Assembly: GCA_963805605.1 (NCBI GenBank)
Contig: CAWDUX010000001.1
Location: 434,001-498,000, forward strand
DNA from: Actinocatenispora sp963805605
GTDB lineage: Bacteria; Actinomycetota; Actinomycetes; Mycobacteriales; Micromonosporaceae
Direction: 5' to 3'
Length of the DNA: 64,000 nucleotides
Shown in pieces: positions 25,430 through 33,300 of the stretch. Below the pieces are notes generated by a model. It was not told the DNA's origin. It was given only the letters and a program-made list of their open reading frames with translations, and made no database searches. Made by a program: the position numbers and the translations under genes. Positions within the stretch are counted from its first letter, which is position 1, and every line of letters begins with the position of its first letter.

Positions 25430-27316
25430 ATGACCGATACAGCCGGCGTTCTGGACCGCGAAGAGCAGTCCGATCAGCGCAAACCGGCGAGACTGCCCGG
25501 CCTGGACGGGATCCGGGCACTGGCGATACTCGCCGTCCTCGCCTACCACGTGTACCCACCGGCGTTGCCCGGCGGATATCTCGGGGTGGATCTGTTCTTC
25601 GTACTCAGCGGCTATCTGATCACCCGGCAGCTGGTGGCCGAGAAGGCCCGCACCGGGCGGATCAGGCTCGGCGCGTTCTGGGCCAGGCGGGCCCGTCGCA
25701 TCCTGCCGGCACTGGTGCCGGTGCTCATCGTCACCACGCTGGGTACGGCGGCGGTCGATCCGGCCGGGCTGCGCGCACTGCGCGGCGAACTGCTCGGCGC
25801 GGTGAGTTTCACCAGCAACTGGGCGCAGATCGCCGCCCACCACTCGTACTTCACCCGGTTCAGTCCGCCGTCGGTGCTCCAGCACCTGTGGTCGCTGGCC
25901 GTGGAGGAGCAGTTCTATCTGCTCTGGCCGCTGGTGGTGGTCCTCGTCCTGTGGCAGGGCCGACGGCACCTCGCGGTCGTCGCGGGCGCGGTGTCGGTGC
26001 TGTCCGCGGTGCTGATGGCCGTGTTGTGCAGTCCTGGCGGCGATCCTTCCCGCAGCTACTTCGGTACCGACAGCCACTGCTTCGGACTGCTGCTCGGCGC
26101 GGCCCTGGCGGTCCGCTGGGGCGGCGAGACGGTGCCGGCGCGGACCGTACGAGCACTGCTGAGCCTGACCGGCCTGGGGGTTCTGGCGGCGGGTCTGATC
26201 GTGCTGGCCGAGTACCGGACCCTGACCTACCGGGGCGGCATCGTGGTGGTCTGTGCGGCGTCCGCGCTGCTGATCGTCGGCGCCGGGCACGGCCTGGGTC
26301 CGATCGGTACGGTGCTGGCGGGCCGGCCGGCGCGCTGGCTCGGCGCCCGCTCGTACGGGCTGTATCTGTGGCACTGGCCGGTTCTGCTGCTCGGTGACCG
26401 GATCACCGGCCACCGTACGCCGCTGGCCGGCACGATCGAGGTGGCGCTCGCCGTCACCGCCGCCGGGGTGTCCTACCGCTTCCTGGAGCGCCCGATCCTG
26501 CGCGCGACCCGCCGACCGACGCTCACGGCGCTGCGAGCCGATCACCGGTACGCGGCGAAGCTGATCGCGGCGACCGGTGCGGTCCTAGTGCTCGCCGTGG
26601 TCGCGGTGGTGGGCCTGACGAACGCGCCACCGCCGCCTGAGGCGGGCCTGCGGGCGCAGCTGGCAGTGGGTCGGCAGGCGGCCGAGTCGCAGCCGACCGC
26701 GGTGCCCTCGGTGGTCCCGTTACCGGCCCGCTCGGCGCAGGCGGCCCCGTCGGGCGGCCCGGGCCAGGAGCATGCCGGGACGGTGCCGCCCGGTACCCGG
26801 ATCACCGCGCTGGGGGATTCGGTGATGCTGGCCTCGGCGTCGGCCCTGACCACGGCACTGCCGGGAATCGACATCGATGCGGTGGTCAGCCGGGCGATGC
26901 AGCCGGCGTACGGTCTGCTGGGCGCGAAGAGACAAGCTGGCAGGTTGCGGCCGATCGTGGTGATCGGGCTCGGTACGAACGGCCCGTTCCCGCGCAGCCT
27001 GTTGGAGCGCATTGTCCGGCAACTAGGCCCGGACCGGCAGATCTACCTGGTCGATGTGTTCCTGCCGACCAGACCGTGGGAGCACACGGTAAACCGGGTC
27101 CTGGACACGGTGAGTGCGGCGCACTCCAACACGCACCTGGTGGACTGGCAGAACGCCATCCGGCCACACCAGAACCTGTTGTGGCCGGACCGGATCCATC
27201 CGCGGCCGGGAGCGGGTACCCGGCTCTACGCTCGTACGCTGCTTCGGGCACTGGCCGAGCCGGTGCAGCAGGACCCGGACGACGTGCGTCTGCCGTTCGG
27301 GGCTCGGCGGCGGTGA
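25430..27316 (+). CDS. OafA-type membrane acyltransferase with C-terminal SGNH domain
   Basis: 628 residues. Residues 20-370 form an acyltransferase-3 integral membrane domain: LDGIRALAILAVLAYH carries the catalytic His, followed by GVDLFFVLSGYLIT and QHLWSLAVEEQFYLLWP, with about ten membrane helices. After a Pro/Ala-rich linker, residues 430-625 are an SGNH-like domain with ALGDSVM, IGLGTNGP and DRIHP (Asp-x-x-His). ATG 25430 follows GGAGGT. Such enzymes O-acetylate cell-wall or exported glycans: the membrane part moves the acyl group out and the SGNH part transfers it. Confidence 0.92.
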   Translation: MTDTAGVLDREEQSDQRKPARLPGLDGIRALAILAVLAYHVYPPALPGGYLGVDLFFVLSGYLITRQLVAEKARTGRIRLGAFWARRARRILPALVPVLIVTTLGTAAVDPAGLRALRGELLGAVSFTSNWAQIAAHHSYFTRFSPPSVLQHLWSLAVEEQFYLLWPLVVVLVLWQGRRHLAVVAGAVSVLSAVLMAVLCSPGGDPSRSYFGTDSHCFGLLLGAALAVRWGGETVPARTVRALLSLTGLGVLAAGLIVLAEYRTLTYRGGIVVVCAASALLIVGAGHGLGPIGTVLAGRPARWLGARSYGLYLWHWPVLLLGDRITGHRTPLAGTIEVALAVTAAGVSYRFLERPILRATRRPTLTALRADHRYAAKLIAATGAVLVLAVVAVVGLTNAPPPPEAGLRAQLAVGRQAAESQPTAVPSVVPLPARSAQAAPSGGPGQEHAGTVPPGTRITALGDSVMLASASALTTALPGIDIDAVVSRAMQPAYGLLGAKRQAGRLRPIVVIGLGTNGPFPRSLLERIVRQLGPDRQIYLVDVFLPTRPWEHTVNRVLDTVSAAHSNTHLVDWQNAIRPHQNLLWPDRIHPRPGAGTRLYARTLLRALAEPVQQDPDDVRLPFGARRR

Positions 27317-27328
27317 CGGGCCCGAGCC
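27301..27328. terminator. Bidirectional terminator candidate
   Basis: GGCTCGG and CCGAGCC form a 7-base stem over the OafA stop codon, between two convergent genes only 20 bases apart. It can serve both directions. Confidence 0.45.
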
Positions 27329-27336
27329 ACCGTGGG

Positions 27337-28071
27337 TCAGCGGACCGCGCGGTTCACCGCGTCGGTGACGGTACGGGCGAACAGCCGGGAGCCTTCGGCG
27401 TTCGGGTGTACGCCGTCGACCAGCAGGTACTCCTTGCCGGAGATGGTGCGGTGCCAGTCTGCGATGGTGACGTCGGGTCGGGCCGCGGCGACCTGTCGGA
27501 TGTCTGCGTTGACCGGGTCCTGCCACGGGCGGGCGGCGTCGATGGTCACCAGTACGACCTTGTGGTGGGGCCCGGCGGCGTCGATGGCGTTGTTGAGATC
27601 GGCGGTGCCACCATTGCCGTTGGTGCCGAGGGCGATGACCAGTACCTGGCCCAGCGTGCCGGACCGGCGGGCCTCGGTGACCAGCCCGGGTGCCGTGGTC
27701 AGCTGCCGGCCCACCTCGCCGTTGATCTTCGCTTTGGGCATCAGGTTCCACAGTGCGCTCTCGGAGCGGACGGTGACCGAGTCGCCGATCATCGTGACGC
27801 TGCGGGCCCGGCGCACCGCAGGTGACTTCGATGCCGACTTCTTCGCCTTGGTCGGAGTGCGTTTCGGGTGTTCCGAGGAGTGCCGTGGCGCTCCGGCCGA
27901 CGGGGCGGCCGACGACGGGGTGGACCTACTGCTCGGGTGGTGGGCGACGGAGCTGGACCGGGCGGAGTCGGTCGATGGATGGCAGCCGACGAGGGCGGCC
28001 ACACCCAGCGCGGCGATGCCGCAGCTCAGGACGGCCCGCCGGCGCAGACGCGAGAGACGGGGAGTGTGCAT
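27337..28071 (-). CDS. SGNH-hydrolase-like lipoprotein
   Basis: 244 residues from ATG 28071. A basic n-region (RLSRLRRR), hydrophobic stretch and lipobox ALVGC indicate a lipoprotein signal; a Ser/Pro/Lys-rich spacer to about residue 80 follows. Then an SGNH fold with MIGDSVT, IALGTNGNGG and DGVHPN. It resembles the C-terminal SGNH domain of the converging OafA protein and may be a soluble, envelope-anchored counterpart. The block GDS loop lacks the full GDSL consensus but keeps the Ser. Confidence 0.83.
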   Translation of the reverse strand: MHTPRLSRLRRRAVLSCGIAALGVAALVGCHPSTDSARSSSVAHHPSSRSTPSSAAPSAGAPRHSSEHPKRTPTKAKKSASKSPAVRRARSVTMIGDSVTVRSESALWNLMPKAKINGEVGRQLTTAPGLVTEARRSGTLGQVLVIALGTNGNGGTADLNNAIDAAGPHHKVVLVTIDAARPWQDPVNADIRQVAAARPDVTIADWHRTISGKEYLLVDGVHPNAEGSRLFARTVTDAVNRAVR

Positions 28072-28301
28072 GGGTACTGACAGTAACGGGATCGGCGGCC
28101 GGCCATGCTCGTCGCGGGCCACGTTTGTGCGCACCATCACGGGGAGTAGTCGGACATGGGTCGAGCTGTGCGCGGTCGCCGTTGGGTCCGGGACGCGCCG
28201 TGACGCCCGGCCGGCGGCGATTCGTGACCACCGGGACTGCATCAGGGCAGGCGACCGACCGGTACCCAGTTGTGTGCTACCGGACCGATAGGGTGGCCGG
28301 C

Positions 28302-28796
28302 GTGGCAAATCTCTGGAAAGGCATGGCCTCGAAGGTCGGCCGGATAGCACGACGTGGCACCCCTGTTGTTCCCGCCGCCGGTCCCACCCCGGCCCAGTTC
28401 GCACGGCGGCGTCAGGTCGCCGCCCTGCAACGCCGGGAACTGTCCTACGCGCCGGAACTCGACGGTCAGGCCGACCCGGGGGAGATCGTCTGGACCTGGG
28501 TGTCCTATGAGGAGGATCCGCATCAGGGCAAGGACCGGCCGGTGCTGGTGGTGGGACGCAGGAGCCGGACCCTGTTCGGGCTGATGTTGTCCAGCCGGAG
28601 CCGTCGGGACGGCGAACGCCACTGGTACTCCCTCGGGCCGGGCGAATGGGACCGGGAGAACCGACCGAGCTACGTACGGCTGGACCGGGTCCTGACGATG
28701 CGTGAGGACAGCATCCGGCGTGAGGGCGCGATACTGGACCGGCCCCGGTTCGAGCGGGTCGGTCGGGCGCTGCGCGCCGGGTACGGCTGGCGCTGA
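28302..28796 (+). CDS. PemK/MazF-like protein
   Basis: 164 residues from GTG 28302. After a basic 45-residue N-terminal extension comes a MazF/PemK-like fold: GEIVWTWVSYEEDPHQGKDRPVLVVGR, then MLSSRSR and SYVRLDRVLTMREDSI. Typical MazF toxins are about 110 residues and sit behind an antitoxin; no antitoxin is seen here. Solitary long PemK-like proteins are frequent in actinomycetes and may not be toxins. Confidence 0.75.
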   Translation: MANLWKGMASKVGRIARRGTPVVPAAGPTPAQFARRRQVAALQRRELSYAPELDGQADPGEIVWTWVSYEEDPHQGKDRPVLVVGRRSRTLFGLMLSSRSRRDGERHWYSLGPGEWDRENRPSYVRLDRVLTMREDSIRREGAILDRPRFERVGRALRAGYGWR

Positions 28797-28844
28797 GCAT
28801 CCCGCATTCCCGGCCGGCCGGATGTTTCGTGGGAGACTGAGGCA

Positions 28845-29558
28845 ATGGTCAGGCACCCGGCGGCGTCGGCGGCGAACCGGGATGCCTACCACGACGGCGC
28901 GGCGGTACGCGACTACCTGGCCGAGCCGTATCACCTGGTCCGGCGCCAGCTCGCGGTACGGATGCTGGTGGGGGCGTTGCGCGCGGACGGTCCCGCCGGG
29001 CCGGTGGTGGAGCTGGGTGCCGGGTCGGTGGGGATGCTCGATGCGGCGCAGTGCGGTGGTCGGTCGGTGGTGCTCGGGGATCTGTCGGTGCAGGCACTGC
29101 GGGGCAGCGGGGGCGCCGCAGTCTGTCTGGACGTCGACCACGGGTTGCCGCTGCGCGACGGGGTGGCCGCGGGGCTGGTGATGGGCGAGCTGATCGAGCA
29201 CGTGTACGACCCGCGGGTGCTGCTGGGGGAGTGTCGCCGGGTGCTGCGGCCGGGCGGCGTACTGGTGTTGACGACACCGAACCTGGCGGGACTGCAGGAC
29301 CGGTGGCGGTTCCTGCTGGGCCGCTCACCTCGGCACGTCGACGCGCTGCATCCCTATCTGCGCTTGCACATCCGACCGTTCACCGCCTCGTCGTTGCGGG
29401 CGGTACTGGACGATGCGTCGTTCAGGCTGGTGGCGCTGCGGTCCAATTTCGTGGGCTGGGAGCTGGGCACGAGGTGGTGGCTGCGCTCCCGGACGGTGGC
29501 GCGGGTGCTGCCGCGGCTGGGCGGCTCGCTGATCGTGTGCGCGCGGCGGGTCGGATGA
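28845..29558 (+). CDS. Class I SAM-dependent methyltransferase
   Basis: 237 residues, Methyltransf_11-like: VVELGAGSVGMLD in place of the classic ExGxGxG, LSVQAL, GLVMGELIEHVYDP and RRVLRPGGVLVLTTPN. The first N-terminal residues contain the DAYHDGAAVRDY segment common in these enzymes. Substrate unknown; the late hydrophobic/aromatic helix (FVGWELGTRWW) hints at a lipid or large substrate. Confidence 0.8.
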   Translation: MVRHPAASAANRDAYHDGAAVRDYLAEPYHLVRRQLAVRMLVGALRADGPAGPVVELGAGSVGMLDAAQCGGRSVVLGDLSVQALRGSGGAAVCLDVDHGLPLRDGVAAGLVMGELIEHVYDPRVLLGECRRVLRPGGVLVLTTPNLAGLQDRWRFLLGRSPRHVDALHPYLRLHIRPFTASSLRAVLDDASFRLVALRSNFVGWELGTRWWLRSRTVARVLPRLGGSLIVCARRVG

Positions 29559-29600
29559 GCCAGCCGCCGCGAAGATGATCTTGGTGTGATCGCCGTACCG

Positions 29601-29606
29601 TACAAT
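29601..29606 (+). promoter_or_regulatory. -10 element for a leaderless transcript
   Basis: TACAAT ends seven bases before ATG 29613, which puts the expected transcription start at the start codon. This supports ATG 29613 over the GTG at 29586, which would lie upstream of the promoter element. Confidence 0.4.
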
Positions 29607-29612
29607 CCCCCC

Positions 29613-30326
29613 ATGCCGACGATGACCGTCGATGTGGCCCTGGAACTGCCCTCGGAACTCACAGACCTGGCCGCCGCGACGAACCGGACGCTCGCCGACC
29701 GGATGGCGGCGGCGGGCTCCGGTGCCGCGTTCCGGTTCGGCTCCCACGGCGTCCGGGCCGACGGCCCGGTGCCGCACGTGTCGCTGTTCATGCTGGCGGT
29801 CGAGCCGGCCGAGGTCGACGAGGTGCTCGCGGCCGTGCGATCGGTGACGCAGCGATGTGCGCCGGTCCGCGCCGAGGGCACCGAATACCGGCACAACCCG
29901 CAGGGGGCGCCGGAGGTGTACTTCGTCCCTACCTCGGCATGGCACCTGCTGCAGCAGGAGGTGATCGCGGCGGTGGAACCGTTGCGCCGTGGGCGGTTGC
30001 GGGCCACCGACCCGGCCGGGGACATGCTCGCCGAGGTGGTGCGGCGGCTGGAACGCGACGCGCCGGATGACGCGCGGCTGCGACAGCTGCGCCGGTACGG
30101 CTACGACGAGATCAGCGACCGCTTCCATCCGCACGTAACGCTGGCCTGGCCCGTCAACGGGTGGCGGGCCAGTTGGGACGGGCTGCCCGAACCCGCGGCG
30201 TTCAGCGCGGCCCTCAGCGACCTCGGTGTCTTCGAGATGGGTGACTACGGCACCTGCGTACGCCGCCTCGGCGGGCATCGCCTCACCGGACCGGCGACCG
30301 CGCCGCAGCCGCCGATCGGACTGTAA
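29613..30326 (+). CDS. 2H phosphoesterase / 2'-5' RNA ligase-like protein
   Basis: 237 residues with two HxS/T motifs, PHVSLF (residue about 52) and FHPHVTLAW (about 173), spaced as in 2H phosphoesterases such as LigT/CPDase. The family hydrolyses or ligates 2',5' or cyclic phosphate bonds in RNA or nucleotides. An insertion of about 60 residues lies between the halves. Given the conflict-type genes that follow, a role on cyclic nucleotides or tRNA ends is possible, but nothing in the sequence proves it. Confidence 0.75.
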   Translation: MPTMTVDVALELPSELTDLAAATNRTLADRMAAAGSGAAFRFGSHGVRADGPVPHVSLFMLAVEPAEVDEVLAAVRSVTQRCAPVRAEGTEYRHNPQGAPEVYFVPTSAWHLLQQEVIAAVEPLRRGRLRATDPAGDMLAEVVRRLERDAPDDARLRQLRRYGYDEISDRFHPHVTLAWPVNGWRASWDGLPEPAAFSAALSDLGVFEMGDYGTCVRRLGGHRLTGPATAPQPPIGL

Positions 30327-30354
30327 CGATCCGCGGCACGGTGTCGTTGGCGGG

Positions 30355-33300
30355 TCAGATCAGGGCGGTGTCGGCGGCGGCCCGGTAGACCGAATCCACC
30401 TGATGGTCCAGTTCGCCCGGCTCGAAGCGGCAGGTACCGACCACGTTCCAGAACGCCCCGGCGACCTCCCCGTCCATCTTGTACCAGCCGTCGGGACTGA
30501 CCGTCACCCAGCCGTCGGGCAGACCCACCAGGATCGCCCGCAGCGCCGCACCGTCCGGGCCGAGCCGCCACAACCGCAGCGTTCCGTCATGGGCACCGCT
30601 GGCCAGCAGCGTGCCGTCCGGGCTGAACACGACCGAACTGACCCGCCGGGTGTGGCCGGTCAGCGTGGCACGCAACTGGAAATCCTCGGTGCTCCACAGC
30701 CGGATCCCGGTGTCGTCGCCGGCGGTGGCCAGCAACCGACCGTCCGGGCTGAACGCCACCGCCCACAGTTTGCCAGTGTGGCCGGTGAGAACCGCTGCGG
30801 CCGACGCCCGCTGCCGGTCCCACAGCCGGGCCGTACCGTCGTTGCTGGCGCTGGCCAGCAACCGGCCGTCGGGACTGAAGGCCAGTGAGTACACCCGGTC
30901 GGTGTGACCGTCCAGCCGGGCCAGCAACTCGCCGGTGCCCGCGTTCCACAGCCGTACGGCCCGGTCGTCGCAACCGGTGGCGACCGTCGAACCGTCCGGG
31001 CTGAAAGCGATGGAACGCACCCGGCCCTGATGGTCCGACAAGCTGTGCAGGCCACGCCCGGTGGTGCGGTACCACAACCGGACCGTGTCGTCGTCGTTCG
31101 CGGTGGCCAACACGTCGCCGTTCGGACTGAACGCGGCGGCCCAGACATGTTCGGTCTCCACGTTCAGCTCGCGCTCCTCGGCGTAGCTGTCGGCGTTCCA
31201 CACATGTACGCCGCCGTTGGCGCTGGTGACCGCGAGCAGCGGGTCGTCGGGCGCGAACACCGCGGCGATCATCGGGTCGGTGGGGTTGGCCAGGGTGTGG
31301 CGCAGTACGCCGGTACGCGGATCCCACAGCCGGACTCGACCATCGTTGCCGGTCGCCGCCAACTGGTTGCCGTCGCCGCGGAAAGCCACCGAGTCGACCC
31401 GGCGTCGGTGACCACGCAGCACATGCCGGCACCGGCCCGAGTCGGTGTCCCAGAGCCGTACGGTGTGGTCGTTGCTGGCAGTGGCGAGCTGGCCACCACC
31501 GGGGCGGAACACCGCCGGCCACACCGACGCCCGGTGGCCGGTGAGCTGGTGGCGGACCTGCCCGGCGGAGTCGTGGATGCGCACCACACCGTCACTGTCG
31601 CCGGTGACCAGCAGGTTGCCGTCCGGACTGAACGTGCCGCTGTACACCGCACCGGAATGGCGGTCCAGCATCTGGCGCAGTTCGCCGGTAGCGGTGTCCC
31701 ACAGCCGCACCGAGCCCTCGGTATCGCCGCTGACCGCCAGGTGGCCGTCGGGATGGAAGTCCAGGCAGTACACCCTGCCCTGGTGACCGGCGAGGGTCTG
31801 GTGCAGCGCGCCGGTGGCCGCGTCGAACAGTCGTACCTGGCCGGCGTGGTCGGCGGTGCCCAGAAAGCGGCCGTCCGGGCTGAACACCACCCGGTACACC
31901 GGCACCGGTCCGTGCGGCACCGCGTACGCCAGCACCCCCGTACGGGTGTCCCACACCCGTACGGTGCCGCTCGCGTCGCCGACCGCCAGCAGGTCACCGC
32001 CGCACTGGAAGGCGGCCGACCAGACGTAGTCGGCGTGGCCGGTCAACTGGTGGCGCAGGATCCCGGACGTGACGTCCCAGAGCCGGACCGTACCGGTCGC
32101 GTCGCCGGCGGCCAGCAGTGTGCCGTCGCCGGAGAAACAGACCGGCCATGCCCAGCCCTGATGGCCCGACAGCACCTGCCGGGACGCACCGCTGACCGGG
32201 TCCCACAGCCGGATGTCGCCGTCGCTGGCCGCGGTAGCCAGCGGTGCGTCGCCCGGCCCGTACAGCACCGCGTACACCCGACCGCGGTGCCCCTGCAGGG
32301 TGCGTACCGGCTGGCCGGATGCGGTGTCGCAGAGCAGTACGCCACCGTCGTCGGAGCCGACCGCGATCAGGTCACCGCGGGGACTGTAAGCCAGCGGCTG
32401 CGGGATGCGCCCGGTCTCGAAACCGAACGACACCCCCACCTCGGGCGGCGCGAAACCGGGCAGCACCGGGTCGCGGGGCAGCATCGCGGCGGCGGCCAGC
32501 TCCGGCGCCTGCGCCAGGACGTCGTCGGCGACCACGTCGATCAGTGCGGCCCGCCGCCAACTGCCACCGTCGATGACCGCACCGGTCAGGTCGGTACGCG
32601 ACAGTGTGACGAAACTCAGGTCCGCGCCGGTGAGGTCGGCGCCGGCCAGGCACGCATCGTCGAGGCGGGCGTTGACGAGCTTCGCCCCGGCCAGCTTGGC
32701 GTTGCGCAGGTTCGTACCGACCAGCCGGGCATCGGTCAGGTCCGCGTCCCGCAGGTCCACTTCGGACAGATCACGGTAGGACAGGTCCTCACCTCTGAGT
32801 ACCGCGCCGCGCAGATCCGAGCGGGCCGGGATCTTCAGCCGGGCGGTGAGCCGCATCGCGTTGGACCGGGCGATCCGCCCGGCATCCGGATCGCCCAGGA
32901 TCCGTGCGGCCCACTCGTTGGCCGCTCCGGTGTGCACCAGGTCACCGAGGAAGTCCACCACCAGCTGTGACAGCGGCTGACGGGCCAACAACCGGGCCGC
33001 CCCACCGGCCGAGTCACGGTCCAGCCGTTCGGCGATCTCGTTGGCCACCAGCCATTCTGCGACCGACGAGTGGATGAAGCCGAACAGCCCGTCGTCGGTG
33101 CGCACCAGCAGACTGCCGGCACCCACCGCGTGGATGGCCTGGTCGGCCGACAGCGGCGACCCGGCCAGCTCGGCGAGGGTGATCGCCACGTCGCTCACCT
33201 CATCGAGCCGCAGGTACGCGTCGTCGCTCTCCCACAGTCGCAGCGCCAGTACCGTCACCGCCCGCCACAGCTCGACCGCGGTCAGCCCGGGCGGCGCGCC

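Noticed and set aside
28302..28796. Complete MazEF toxin-antitoxin system
   Set aside because: No antitoxin-sized gene precedes the PemK-like gene, and the protein is longer than typical toxins.
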